Both the position numbers and the translations under genes were made by a program. A stretch of 64,000 nt of DNA from Natronobacterium texcoconense. Lineage in GTDB: Archaea > Halobacteriota > Halobacteria > Halobacteriales > Natrialbaceae. Positions 25,072 through 33,826 of this stretch are shown one piece after another. Position 1 is the stretch's first letter. Every line of letters starts with the position of its first letter. The notes beneath the pieces were generated by a model. The model was not told the DNA's origin. It did not search any database and saw nothing but the letters and a program-made list of their open reading frames with translations. Location: contig NZ_FNLC01000003.1 in NCBI RefSeq assembly GCF_900104065.1, positions 372,001 through 436,000 of the forward strand, read 5' to 3'.

Positions 25072-25485
25072 ATGGCTATCCCAGGATACGATTCCAACAG
25101 CGTCGCCGAAGCAACACTCGATCGCGTCGGCGCACGGATCGCCGTCGTCGCGGGCGTCGTCCCCGACGAGTTCGACCTCGAGCGAAGCGGGACCGAACCG
25201 CCCGTCGATGCGCTCTCGGAGCCGGTTTCGATCACCGAGCTCGACGGGCTGAAGGCAGTTGAGGCCGTCCGACTGACGCTCGCGTACGACCCCTCGAAGC
25301 TCCCGCCGGGTGCGAGTCCGACCGACGTCGCGGTTGCTGTCCGAACTGACGACGGCTGGGAACCGCTGGAGTCGACGACCGACCTCGAGGAGACGACGGT
25401 GACCGCCGTCCTGAACGACCGCCCGCCGGGATCGACGATCGTGGCGGGCTACGACGACCGCGACGTCGACGAACTCGGCCGGTAG
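25072..25485 (+). CDS. Hypothetical haloarchaeal protein
   Basis: This 137-residue acidic protein shows alternating beta-like segments (VRLTLAYDPSKLPPGASPTDVAVAV, given here only as a region near residues 66-90) that recall a small beta-sandwich. It has no signal peptide, membrane segment or catalytic motif I can recognise. It lies 44 bases upstream of the phosphoesterase gene on the same strand and may be co-transcribed with it. Confidence 0.6.
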   Translation: MAIPGYDSNSVAEATLDRVGARIAVVAGVVPDEFDLERSGTEPPVDALSEPVSITELDGLKAVEAVRLTLAYDPSKLPPGASPTDVAVAVRTDDGWEPLESTTDLEETTVTAVLNDRPPGSTIVAGYDDRDVDELGR

Positions 25486-25529
25486 CGACAGGTCGAAACG
25501 CACGTCTTTCCCGCGACCGATCGTCCGGT

Positions 25530-26042
25530 ATGATCGCGATTTTCTCCGATACACACAGCAGCGACGGCCACGAACTCGAGGGGGAAGCGCTGAACGCCGC
25601 TCGAGAGGCCGACACCGTCGTCCACGCGGGCGATTTCACGAGCGAAGCGGCACTCGAGGCGTTCCAGAAGGAGTGTGCGACGCTCTTTCCAGTACACGGC
25701 AACGCCGACAGCGCGGCGATCCGGGAGCGACTGCCGACTGCCCGCGTGGTCGAAGCCGGCGGCGTGCGATTCGCCGTGACCCACCGACGCGACGGCGGCG
25801 AGATGGGGCTCGCGATGTTCGGCCGGTCGCGGGACGCCGACGTCGTCGTTTCGGGTCACACCCACCGACCGACGGTCATCGAGACCGAGGACTGTCTCCT
25901 CCTCAATCCCGGGAGCCACGCACAGCCACGTGGACACCGTCCGGGATTCGCCGTGCTCGAGGAGAGTGAGGTCGGACTCGAGGGCGAAATTCGGGAACCG
26001 GACGGCACGCTCGTCGAGTCGTTCGAGATCCCACAGAAATAG
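25530..26042 (+). CDS. YfcE/MJ0936-family metallophosphoesterase
   Basis: This 170-residue phosphodiesterase carries all calcineurin-like metal motifs: FSDTHSSDG, HAGDFTS, HGNADS and SGHTHRP, ending with LNPGSHAQPRG. It binds two metals and hydrolyses phosphodiesters; the natural substrate is not known for most archaeal members. It is complete and of normal length. A second member of the family lies at 33827-34495. Confidence 0.9.
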   Translation: MIAIFSDTHSSDGHELEGEALNAAREADTVVHAGDFTSEAALEAFQKECATLFPVHGNADSAAIRERLPTARVVEAGGVRFAVTHRRDGGEMGLAMFGRSRDADVVVSGHTHRPTVIETEDCLLLNPGSHAQPRGHRPGFAVLEESEVGLEGEIREPDGTLVESFEIPQK

Positions 26043-26399
26043 CGGCAACAGGGCGTGGAGGGCTGCGTCAGCGGAGCGGCGGAAACGTGGGGGCGGGTGG
26101 TGTGGGAGAGGGTAGGCCGGTTCGAAGAACCGGTGATCGGATGATCGGCGGGCAGTCGTCGACTGCCCAGTTGTCGGGGCACAGGGCTAGTGGTCTCGAA
26201 TCCGGAGAGGACACGGTCCGAAACTCGAGACGCAATTCGACGTAGGAGCTATAGGGAAATATACGTAGTGTAAGGTGAAAAACCGGTTTTAGCTAGCCAA
26301 ATCTGGCCCGTCGCCGGCTCTCGAACGCACCAGTACGAAGCCTCGAGACGCCGCGACACGTCGAAACGGTTTTGCACGGTGATGCTGTAGGCCTCGCGT
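26043..26399. other. 357-base intergenic region with a 12-bp palindrome
   Basis: No gene is supported here. The region contains an AT-rich box (AAATATACG at about 26257-26265) and the perfect palindrome AAAACCGGTTTT (26279-26290), then about 110 bases before the small gene at 26400. Confidence 0.5.
26279..26290. repeat. 12-bp palindrome, possible operator
   Basis: AAAACCGGTTTT is perfectly symmetric and lies next to a TATA-like tract in an otherwise empty region. A dimeric regulator could bind it, but nothing further supports this. Confidence 0.35.
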
Positions 26400-26531
26400 A
26401 TGCTGGACCTCATTCCCGACGATCCCGTCATCATCGCGGTCGTCCTGATCCTGCTGTCGCTGATCTTCTTCTCGTACCTGCTACTGCGACGGACGGTCCT
26501 CGAGTTCCGCGATGGGATGCGAGGGCGCTAA
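26400..26531 (+). CDS. 43-residue single-helix membrane protein
   Basis: This ORF starts MLDLIPDDPVIIAVV and continues as one uninterrupted hydrophobic helix (residues about 9-29), then a basic cytoplasmic tail (LLRRTVLEFRDGMRGR). It ends by overlapping four bases with the 3' end of the convergent threonine aldolase gene. The tidy hydrophobic-then-basic plan and haloarchaeal codon use support a real gene. Function unknown. Confidence 0.65.
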   Translation: MLDLIPDDPVIIAVVLILLSLIFFSYLLLRRTVLEFRDGMRGR

Positions 26532-27541
26532 ACGGCTTCCTCGACCCGCTCGAGCGCCGTTTCGACGTCGTCTCTCGAGATATTGCGGTGTGTACAGAAC
26601 CGAACCGTCGTCGGACCGAACTGCGTCGCCAGCACGTCTTCTTCCTGCAACCGCTCGAGAACGGCCTCCGTCTCCAGCCCCGTCTCCGAGACGTCCGCGA
26701 GCACGATGTTCGTCTCCGGCGGCTGAACGTCGAAGCCGTCGACGTCGTCGAGACCCTCTGCGAGCAGCTCTGCGTGCTCGTGATCGTCCTCGAGGTCGTC
26801 GACGTTTTCGAGTGCCTCGAGTCCGGGCGCGGCGATGATGCCTGCCTGTCGGAGTCCGCCACCGAAGAGTTTGCGGACGCGCTGGGCCTCCTCGATGAAT
26901 TCCTCGCTGCCGGCAAGCATCGACCCGATCGGTGCGCCGAGGCCCTTCGAGAGACAGAACATCACCGAGTCGACCGGCTCCGTGATCTCGGTGACCGGCA
27001 CGTCGAGTGCCGTCGCAGCGTTGAACACCCGTGCGCCGTCGAGGTGGACCGGCACGTCGCGGTCGTGTGCAGCGTCGGCCGCTGCAGCGATCTTCTCCGG
27101 TTCGATCGCGAGGCCGCCGCGGGCATTGTGCGTGTTCTCGAGACAGAGCAGGCCGGTTCCGGGCCGGTGCAGGTCCTCCTCGACGTAGCCCTCGACGACC
27201 TGCTCCGGCGAGAGGACGCCGCGCTCGGCGTCGACCATCCGGATCTGCAGGTTCGAGTGATCCGCGAACCCGCCGAGTTCGTACTTCACGACGTGGCTCT
27301 TCTCGTCGGCCAGCACCTCCTGACCGCGCTCGGTGTGGACGCGAGCCGCGATCTGGTTACCCATCGTCCCGCTGGGAACGTAGAGGGCGGCTTCCATACC
27401 GACCATCTCGGCCGCTCGCTCCTCGAGTTCGTTGACGGTCGGATCCTCGCCGTAGACGTCGTCGCCGACATCAGCGGCGTGTGCTGCATCGCGCATCTCG
27501 TCGTCGGGCTTCGTGACGGTATCCGAACGGAGATCGATCAT
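26528..27541 (-). CDS. Low-specificity L-threonine aldolase
   Basis: This 337-residue fold-type-I PLP enzyme cleaves threonine or allo-threonine to glycine and acetaldehyde. It begins MIDLRSDTVTKP, the family's diagnostic opening, with VPSGTMGNQIA, LENTHNARGG, the Asp in VHLDGARVFNAA and the PLP lysine in MFCLSKGLGAPIGS. The start at 27541 was chosen from this opening; the longer frame adds 22 residues with no match to the family pattern. It diverges from the membrane protein gene at 27659. Confidence 0.93.
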   Translation of the reverse strand: MIDLRSDTVTKPDDEMRDAAHAADVGDDVYGEDPTVNELEERAAEMVGMEAALYVPSGTMGNQIAARVHTERGQEVLADEKSHVVKYELGGFADHSNLQIRMVDAERGVLSPEQVVEGYVEEDLHRPGTGLLCLENTHNARGGLAIEPEKIAAAADAAHDRDVPVHLDGARVFNAATALDVPVTEITEPVDSVMFCLSKGLGAPIGSMLAGSEEFIEEAQRVRKLFGGGLRQAGIIAAPGLEALENVDDLEDDHEHAELLAEGLDDVDGFDVQPPETNIVLADVSETGLETEAVLERLQEEDVLATQFGPTTVRFCTHRNISRDDVETALERVEEAV

Positions 27542-27658
27542 TGCCGAACCCTCGAGTCGGCGGCGTCCTAACGCTGTCGAACCGGACGCTACGTGTCGTT
27601 CGGTCACAGACGACGAAGGTTCCGAAGATTTACTATTCAGTCCGCCAACACGTCAGCC

Positions 27659-28657
27659 GTGACCGATGCCAGCCCTCCCTCCGGTTCAGTGAACGGTCCC
27701 CCTGCCGATCGAAACCCGTTCTTCCGTCACGTCTCGCGGGTCGTCGACCGGTTCGGTGACCTCTTGCCGTTTCTCGTCGTCCCGCTGTTCACGACGCTAC
27801 TCGAGTTCGACGCCGTGCGCCGAGCGGTCACTGGCGCAGGTCGTGGGTTCTCGATCGAATTCAACTTCCAGTTTCCATCGCCGCTGCTCGATCTGTGGAC
27901 GTTCACCGATCCGCCGGAGCCCGCTCCGGAACTGGGATCGCCAGGAACGGATGGCGGCGGATTCGGCGATTCGCTTGGCTCGCCGCCCGCCGGCTCCGGG
28001 CCCGAGCCCGGCGGGGATATCGTCACCGTCGACCCCCCGCACCAGGCTGGGTCGGTCCCGCTCGAGTCGCTCGGACTCGAATTCTTCGGTTTGATGCTGG
28101 CGATCTTGGTCGGACACGCTCTCGTTTACTCGGTCGTCTCCGCGATTTACCTCGGTGGAATAGACCGTCGGCTCCGCAACGAACCCGTCGCGGTCGTCGA
28201 TTGCGTGCGATCGTACGCCGGGCGGTTCCTGGCGTACTTCGCAGTCATTTTCGGTGCCTTCCTCCTCGCGATACCGATCCTACTCGTACAGCCGCTGTTC
28301 GCATTGCTCGCCATTCCCGCGGTGTTGGTCGCTATGTACCTCTTCTACGGGGTCCCGTTCCTGTTCGTCGCCGCGGACGCGTCGGTCCTCGAGGCGTTCC
28401 GGAACTCGTACCGGCTGGGGCTCGCCGGCGGCTCCTACCTGCGATTCGGGCTCTGGCACTTCGCCGTCGTCCTGGTCGTTTCACCTGTGGTCTCGTTTGC
28501 GGTTACGAGCGGTGGCGCTGTCGGCTTCCTCTTTGGCTCGGTCGTCGTCGTGCCGCTCTCGCTGCTCCTGGCGGCGGCGACGGTGTCCTTCTTCGACGAA
28601 CTGGTCGACCGAGACCCGAACGCTTTCGACGAGGGCGCGGGTACTGCCCACCCATGA
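27659..28657 (+). CDS. Multi-pass membrane protein, hypothetical
   Basis: This 332-residue protein has one N-terminal hydrophobic segment (about residues 28-45), a Pro/Gly/Asp-rich loop, then about five transmembrane helices in the C-terminal 200 residues, with FRNSYRLGLAGGSYLRFGLW between them. It resembles DUF7544-like or glycerophosphoryl-type haloarchaeal membrane proteins only in topology. The GTG at 27659 is chosen because a TTTACTATT box lies about 28 nt upstream; an ATG at 27593 precedes that box. Its TGA overlaps the next ATG. Confidence 0.65.
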   Translation: MTDASPPSGSVNGPPADRNPFFRHVSRVVDRFGDLLPFLVVPLFTTLLEFDAVRRAVTGAGRGFSIEFNFQFPSPLLDLWTFTDPPEPAPELGSPGTDGGGFGDSLGSPPAGSGPEPGGDIVTVDPPHQAGSVPLESLGLEFFGLMLAILVGHALVYSVVSAIYLGGIDRRLRNEPVAVVDCVRSYAGRFLAYFAVIFGAFLLAIPILLVQPLFALLAIPAVLVAMYLFYGVPFLFVAADASVLEAFRNSYRLGLAGGSYLRFGLWHFAVVLVVSPVVSFAVTSGGAVGFLFGSVVVVPLSLLLAAATVSFFDELVDRDPNAFDEGAGTAHP

Positions 28658-28884
28658 CCGGAAACACGACGGAATCCGGACCGATCGCCGCCCATCAGGT
28701 CGTCTCCGTGCTCCGTCTCGTCGCCCTTGCACTCGTCGTGGTCGGCTTCGCTGGCTGGGCACTCGAGGACGCCGCCGCGTTCGACCTCGAGTCGCCGTAC
28801 ACGATCGCCTTCGGCGTCGGGGTCGCGTGTGCGTTCGCGTCGATCTATCTGGGGATCTTTCTCGCTGACGGCGGCGACGAGTGA
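28654..28884 (+). CDS. Small two-helix membrane protein, hypothetical
   Basis: This 76-residue protein has helices at about residues 18-36 and 48-70 and an acidic C-terminus (ADGGDE). Its ATG overlaps the stop of the preceding membrane-protein gene (ATGA), so translation is likely coupled and the two products may act together. Function unknown. Confidence 0.65.
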   Translation: MTGNTTESGPIAAHQVVSVLRLVALALVVVGFAGWALEDAAAFDLESPYTIAFGVGVACAFASIYLGIFLADGGDE

Positions 28885-28938
28885 GCGTGAGAATTTCGAT
28901 TCGAAACTCGTATGCCGGCGGCGGTGAACGCGTGTCAC

Positions 28939-30036
28939 ATGGACCCGCGAATCCGCGAACATGCCGAAATAATCGCGAACCACTCTGTCGATCTGCAGGA
29001 AGGAGACAACGTCGTGATCGACGCCCACCCAGTCGCCGAGGATCTGGTCGTCGCCCTCCACGAGGTCGCTGGCGAGAAGGGTGCGAACCCGCTTACGACG
29101 ACCAAGCGATCCGGCAAGCGCCAGACTCGGGCGTATCTCCGCGCGTCTGACGTCGACGACTTCGAGACACCCGAACACGAACTCGCGCTCATCGAGGAGA
29201 CGGACGTCTACATCGCCATTCGTGCATCGGACAACGTCACCCAGACTAGCGACGTCGACCCCGAAATCCAGTCCGCCTCTCAACAGGCCTACCGTCCTAT
29301 CCTCGAGGAACGCCTTGGGACGCGATGGTGTCTCACGCAGTTCCCCGCGCCGGCGAACGCCCAGCTCGCCGAGATGTCGACCGAGGGCTACGAGAACTTC
29401 GTCTGGGACGCCGTCAACAAGGACTGGGACGAACAGCGCGAGCATCAGGAGAACATGGTCGAGATCATGGATCCGGCCGACGAGATCCGCATCGTCAGCG
29501 GCGACACGACCGACGTGACGATGTCGATCGACGGCAACCCGACGCTGAACGACCACGGGAAACACAACCTCCCCGGCGGCGAGGTCTTCACCGCACCTGT
29601 CCCCGACAGCGTCGAGGGCGAGGTGCTGTTCGACATGCCGCTGTACCATCAGGGCCGAGAGATCACGGACGTCTACCTCGAGTTCGAGGGCGGCGAAGTC
29701 GTCGACCACTCCGCAGCCAAGAACGAGGAGACGCTGACTGAAGTCCTGAATACGGACGAGGGTGCCCGCCGACTCGGTGAACTCGGTATCGGGATGAACC
29801 GCGACATCGACCAGTTCACGTACAACATGCTGTTCGACGAGAAGATGGGCGACACCGTCCACATGGCGGTCGGCCGCGCCTACGACGACACGATCGGCGA
29901 GGACAACGAAGGTAACGATTCCGCGGTCCACGTCGACATGATCGTCGACATGAGCGAGGATTCGTTCATCGAGGTCGACGGTGAGGTCGTCCAGCGGGAC
30001 GGTACCTTCAGATTCGAGGACGGATTCGAGGAGTAG
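28939..30036 (+). CDS. M29-family aminopeptidase
   Basis: This 365-residue metallopeptidase removes N-terminal residues from peptides in the cytoplasm. M29 features include EGDNVVIDAHP near the N-terminus, FPAPANAQLAEMS, NLPGGEVFTAPV and the metal-binding IGMNRDIDQFTYNMLFDEK with TVHMAVGRAYDD. The start at 28939 (MDPRIREHAE) matches the family's usual opening; an ATG at 28912 would add nine residues. It is complete. Confidence 0.9.
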   Translation: MDPRIREHAEIIANHSVDLQEGDNVVIDAHPVAEDLVVALHEVAGEKGANPLTTTKRSGKRQTRAYLRASDVDDFETPEHELALIEETDVYIAIRASDNVTQTSDVDPEIQSASQQAYRPILEERLGTRWCLTQFPAPANAQLAEMSTEGYENFVWDAVNKDWDEQREHQENMVEIMDPADEIRIVSGDTTDVTMSIDGNPTLNDHGKHNLPGGEVFTAPVPDSVEGEVLFDMPLYHQGREITDVYLEFEGGEVVDHSAAKNEETLTEVLNTDEGARRLGELGIGMNRDIDQFTYNMLFDEKMGDTVHMAVGRAYDDTIGEDNEGNDSAVHVDMIVDMSEDSFIEVDGEVVQRDGTFRFEDGFEE

Positions 30037-30124
30037 CGAGATCTGACCACCAGCGAAAATCTCGGATCTGAACGGGGAGCGTAGCGACCCGTGAGGAGTA
30101 GATTTGATCGTCGTAGCTCTCTTA

Positions 30125-30775
30125 TCAAGGTCCGAAGGCCGCGATATCGGCTCCTACCGTCGCCAGTGCGTCGGCGGGGTTCGGGTCGCTATCGGCCAGA
30201 TGCGTGTACCGATGTTCCGGAACGCTCGAGAGCGCCGTCGCGACGGCATCGCTGTACGTCTCGACGCCCGGTTCCGTCGGGTCGTTGCCGCCCCAGACGT
30301 CTCGGATGACCGTCATCGAATCGATCCGCACTTCCAGGCTCCGTGGCTCGTAGCGAGCCAGTAGTTCGGAGAGTCCCAGCTGGAGAGCGACGTATTCGGC
30401 GGTGTTGTTCCCCGTCCGGGAGCCGACAGGTCGGCCGAGACGTGCGAGTTCGTCCCCCGAAGCATCCACGATGACAGCACCCGCACCTGCGGGGCCAGGG
30501 TTGCCACGCGAACTGCCGTCGACGTAGAGGACGAACGCGTCACTCGCCGGCTCGGCGACGGGTGGCCGGCCGAGTCCCGACTCGAGCAGGCTCTCGAGCG
30601 CACCACGCAACTCGTCCGAGGTGGTATTGGGGTCGAAGAGACCGCCGTAGCCGGGGACGGCGTCGTCGATAGCGTCGGTAGCAGCCGCCACCTCGTAGCC
30701 GACGCCCGCGAGTACCTCGTCGACGAGCGCGGCGAGCGGCGAGAGGTGTTCGTTCGGAAGTCGGTCGTCGGTCAC
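30125..30775 (-). CDS. rnhA: Ribonuclease HI family protein
   Basis: This 216-residue protein has an archaeal N-terminal helical domain of about 75 residues followed by an RNase H fold. Catalytic acidic residues are visible in LYVDGSSRGNPGPAG, NNTAEYVALQLGL and VRIDSMTVIRDVWG. It removes RNA from RNA-DNA hybrids. It converges on the aminopeptidase gene. The 410 bases upstream hold no other gene. Confidence 0.9.
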   Translation of the reverse strand: MTDDRLPNEHLSPLAALVDEVLAGVGYEVAAATDAIDDAVPGYGGLFDPNTTSDELRGALESLLESGLGRPPVAEPASDAFVLYVDGSSRGNPGPAGAGAVIVDASGDELARLGRPVGSRTGNNTAEYVALQLGLSELLARYEPRSLEVRIDSMTVIRDVWGGNDPTEPGVETYSDAVATALSSVPEHRYTHLADSDPNPADALATVGADIAAFGP

Positions 30776-31185
30776 GCTGTCTGCCTCCTCGAGTTTCGAT
30801 TCCAGGCTCTTTCACCTTCACCCTCGATCCCGGCCGATTTCGTCGGCTGGTTGCACCGCTGCATATCGGTTCTCGGTGATCGAGCGGGATATTTCTTCAG
30901 ACTCCACCGGTGGCAGCCATTTCGAATTCATTGACTCCTGAGATCCTCGGTGGCTGACGCAAACGGCTCGTTGAATATAGAGCAGCAATGCAGTACGACG
31001 ACTCCGTTTGTTTCAGACCGAGGTCGATGACCCATCTGCTCACTACACGCTCGAACTGAGCACCATCACTTAGGTCCAGTTTTCGATACGATGACGACCT
31101 GTCGATCCACCGTTCGGGAAGCGACGTAAATGATAACTGGTAAAGAGTTATTTGGAATCATGGTAAAGTAAGCAACAACCCCATT
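30776..31185. other. 410-base intergenic region of lower GC
   Basis: I find no ORF, RNA gene or clear repeat here. The stretch 30930-31185 has lower GC than its surroundings (for example GAATATAGAGCAGCAATG, GTAAAGAGTTATTTGG) and may be decayed acquired DNA. The AT-rich end next to 31186 probably holds the promoter of that small gene. Confidence 0.4.
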
Positions 31186-31437
31186 ATGACCGAATTCCCG
31201 AAATTGAATGTATACGGGAAACTCGTCGCGCTGAGCTCCCTTGCTACCCTCGGGCTTACAGTAATCGACGGGTTTGCCGCGCCAGCAATGACGACGGCCG
31301 CTTTCGCCGTACTCGTCCTCTTCGTTGCTATGTATCGGAACGAGGACAACTCCGAATCGAGGAGCTCCGATAATGGCGGCGGAACCTCGGACCGCGAAAA
31401 AGAAGCGATGGTCGGGCCAGCGGAAGGCGATCTTTAG
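31186..31437 (+). CDS. Small two-helix membrane protein, hypothetical
   Basis: This 83-residue protein has two hydrophobic helices (about residues 12-30 and 34-50) and a long polar, disordered tail rich in Ser/Asp/Gly. Codon use is less GC-biased than the neighbours, in keeping with the lower-GC region around it. No family recognised. Confidence 0.55.
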   Translation: MTEFPKLNVYGKLVALSSLATLGLTVIDGFAAPAMTTAAFAVLVLFVAMYRNEDNSESRSSDNGGGTSDREKEAMVGPAEGDL

Positions 31438-31699
31438 TATATAGAGCGGTTCGACCAGCGAGACACGATATTCAGGACGTAGTTCCCACCCGAAACTTTG
31501 GCTACCTGTACTGACTGATCACTCTTCTCCGCAGATTGCCTCTCAGTTCGCTCCATACTTGCCAGCACGACTGCCGAAATGTCTCACTATTTGTGGGATT
31601 AGCAGATTCACCACATCAGAAATCGAAGCGTCGAATCGTTTCTCCTGCGTTCTGGAGACTGTTCTGGGGGTTTATGATCTCCCGTTCGGTACGGTGCGT

Positions 31700-32122
31700 A
31701 TGGCAGTTCTCGTAGCCTACGACGGATCGATGCCCGCACAGAAGGCAGTCGATCGTGCGTTCGAAGAGTACGCCGACGAAGAGATCGTTTTGCTGCGCGT
31801 CGTCGAGGCGGCGGGCGGGTCGACCAGTGCTGGCATCAATCTCGCACAGGAGGCGCTCAAAGGCGAGCGTGAGGAAGCCTCGAGCGACCTCGAGGAGCAG
31901 GTCGACGACCTTGAGGGAACGGAGGACGTCGACTACCGAACCGAGATCGTCGTCGGGGATCCGGCCCACGAGGTCGTCGAGTTCGCCGAGGACGAGGACA
32001 ACGACGTCGATCACATCCTCGTCGGCAGCCACGGCCGGTCGGGTGTCTCCCGGATCCTGCTCGGGAGCGTCGCCGAAAAGATCGTCCGCCGGGCACCGGT
32101 CCCGGTCACCGTCGTTCGCTGA
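31700..32122 (+). CDS. Universal stress protein (UspA family)
   Basis: This 140-residue protein has the UspA alpha/beta fold: MAVLVAYDGSMPAQKAV at the N-terminus and the ATP-binding GxxGxxG-type loop VGSHGRSGVSRILLGSVAEK at the C-terminus. Such proteins support survival under stress. The start at 31700 was chosen from this opening, and a TTTATG box lies about 30 nt upstream. The longer frame to 31559 is not coding-like. Confidence 0.88.
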   Translation: MAVLVAYDGSMPAQKAVDRAFEEYADEEIVLLRVVEAAGGSTSAGINLAQEALKGEREEASSDLEEQVDDLEGTEDVDYRTEIVVGDPAHEVVEFAEDEDNDVDHILVGSHGRSGVSRILLGSVAEKIVRRAPVPVTVVR

Positions 32123-32145
32123 CGCTGGACCGAGAGAAGGGTGCG

Positions 32146-32649
32146 TCACTCGCTCTCCAGAATCACGACGTCCCCTCGCTGTCCTTCGGGCTGGTACTCA
32201 CAGCGGTAGGTTTCGATATCCGCTGTCGCCTCGAGCGTGAGCGACTCGACTTCACCGACGACCTCGTTTCCGGGGCTCGAGTAGTCTTCGACGATCTCGC
32301 GGTCCGCGTCCCAGAACGCGATATTGTGGTGGATGCCGTCCATGTTCTCCCAGATCACCTCGTACTCGCGGCCCGGGACGAGGACGAGCGTCGGGTTCTC
32401 GACTCGATCGATCGCTGGCGGTTCGACGCCGACCCAGCCGCCGACCCAGCCGTCGAACCGGATCGTCTCGACGTCACGCCACGCGTCGGGGGCGGTGTTG
32501 CCTTCGGTGGTCTCGGCTTCGTCGACGACGGGTTCGTCTTCCTCGCTCTCGCTGTCGGGGTCGCCGCCGAGACAGCCGGCGACCGCAGCCGCGACTGTCG
32601 TTCCGACGCCCGTCAGGAGCGTCCGTCGTCGGATGTCACTCGAGGCCAT
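32146..32649 (-). CDS. Cupredoxin-like lipoprotein with incomplete copper site
   Basis: This 167-residue protein starts MASSDIRRRTLL with a twin-arginine signal and lipobox VAGC, then an acidic linker and a plastocyanin/halocyanin-like domain. The first ligand His is present in GIHHNIAFWD and the Cys in YRCEYQPEGQRG. However, the usual C-terminal His and Met of this loop are both Gln here, so normal type-1 copper binding looks unlikely. It may have another electron-transfer or binding role. The start at 32649 is fixed by the signal. Confidence 0.75.
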   Translation of the reverse strand: MASSDIRRRTLLTGVGTTVAAAVAGCLGGDPDSESEEDEPVVDEAETTEGNTAPDAWRDVETIRFDGWVGGWVGVEPPAIDRVENPTLVLVPGREYEVIWENMDGIHHNIAFWDADREIVEDYSSPGNEVVGEVESLTLEATADIETYRCEYQPEGQRGDVVILESE

Positions 32650-32794
32650 TGACGGACGTAGGGCTCCCAGCGGCATAAGACGCAGTCGTTCTCCATCTGA
32701 CTGTTTCACGGGTTGGAACGTCACCGACCGTCTTCGAACCCCTGGTTGCGTACTCCGGGCCTGTGCTTACCGACCTCGCCGTTCATGAACGGAT

Positions 32795-33163
32795 ATGAGC
32801 CAGCGAAACGACGACGCTGCCTACACTGAACTGACGCCCGACTCCTGGCATCAGAACGACGAGGGGAACTACTACATCGAGTGTCCGGAGTGTGGCTCAG
32901 CGGCGACGCTGATGAACGTCGTCAAACACGGCCGCTGTAACGGCTACCTCGATCAGCAAGAGGGTGAGACGGAACTCGACGAGGAGAAATTCGATTGCAC
33001 GGCGAAACTCTGGTTCGAACTCGGCTACACGTCCGATCCCGACGACGAAATGACGGATGACGCCGTCGGCGAATCCGCGAGCGACGTCGAGATGGAGGAG
33101 GGAGTGCCGGCAGAGGGATCGCCACCAGGAACGGACGGGACGGTCGACGACGACCAGACGTAA
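32795..33163 (+). CDS. Putative zinc-binding haloarchaeal protein
   Basis: This 122-residue protein has an N-terminal domain with CPECGS near residue 30 and further cysteines in HGRCNGY and FDCTAKLWFE, which could bind one zinc. The last 45 residues are acidic and disordered. I do not recognise the family. It diverges from the cupredoxin lipoprotein and is followed by an inverted-repeat element at 33184-33259. Confidence 0.65.
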   Translation: MSQRNDDAAYTELTPDSWHQNDEGNYYIECPECGSAATLMNVVKHGRCNGYLDQQEGETELDEEKFDCTAKLWFELGYTSDPDDEMTDDAVGESASDVEMEEGVPAEGSPPGTDGTVDDDQT

Positions 33164-33183
33164 GGAAAACCAGCAGTCTCATA

Positions 33184-33259
33184 CGGACTGCTGTAACGAC
33201 GTACCGGCGCAACCGCAGGACGGGCCGCGGTTGCGCTGGAAGTGACTTACAGTAGTCCG
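33184..33259. repeat. 76-base nested inverted repeat (haloarchaeal intergenic element)
   Basis: The outer arms are CGGACTGCTGTAA and TTACAGTAGTCCG (13 bp, one mismatch); the inner arms are GCGCAACCGC and GCGGTTGCGC (perfect 10 bp). The element sits exactly between two convergent genes, so it may act as a terminator or be a miniature repeat. A degenerate relative appears near 38364-38413. Confidence 0.75.
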
Positions 33260-33261
33260 TC

Positions 33262-33774
33262 TCACTCGTCGATTCGCCGGGCCGGAACGCCAGCGACAGT
33301 CACACCCGGATCGACGTCGTCGGTGACGACCGAGCCAGCGCCGACAGCTGCGTCCTCGCCGATGGTGATGTCCCCGAGCAGCGTCGCGTTCGCGCCGATT
33401 TTCACCCCTTCCTCGACCGTCGGGTGACGTTTGACGGGTTCGGCCGTGTCACCGCCGAGCGTGACGCCGTGGTACATGTGGACGTCGTCGCCCACTTCGG
33501 CCGTCTCGCCGATGACGACGCCCATCCCGTGGTCGATCGTCACCCGGCGACCGATCGTCGCGCCGGGATGGATCTCGACGCCGGTCAGCCACCGCACCAG
33601 CTGGGAGAACAGCCGTGCGAACAGCCGAAGCCTGGCGTTCCAGAGTCGGTGAGCGATCCGGTGTCCCCAGACGGCGTGGACGCCCGGATAGCAGAGCGCG
33701 ACCTCGAGACATCCTTTCGCGGCCGGATCCCGATCACACATCGTCCGCACGTCTTCGCGGAGCCGTCCGAGCAT
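33262..33774 (-). CDS. cysE: Serine O-acetyltransferase
   Basis: This 170-residue enzyme acetylates serine in cysteine synthesis. It is of the short EpsC type and has the left-handed beta-helix hexapeptide repeats ([23 protein letters not shown] and [13 protein letters not shown] regions) with catalytic His residues in IHPGATIGR and [10 protein letters not shown]. The ATG is the first in frame. No other sulfur gene is nearby. Confidence 0.92.
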   Translation of the reverse strand: MLGRLREDVRTMCDRDPAAKGCLEVALCYPGVHAVWGHRIAHRLWNARLRLFARLFSQLVRWLTGVEIHPGATIGRRVTIDHGMGVVIGETAEVGDDVHMYHGVTLGGDTAEPVKRHPTVEEGVKIGANATLLGDITIGEDAAVGAGSVVTDDVDPGVTVAGVPARRIDE

Positions 33775-33826
33775 CTGTGGTGGCTCGGAATCGGGAGCAC
33801 CCGCTCTAAAAAGAATCGTTTCTCGA

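Noticed and set aside
28435-29931. A 498-codon minus-strand frame over the aminopeptidase gene
   Set aside because: It spans several opposite genes and lacks any motif; the plus-strand genes have signatures and proper overlaps.
30930-31100. Possible insertion-sequence remnant in the low-GC gap
   Set aside because: I could not find terminal inverted repeats, target duplications or any transposase-like reading frame.
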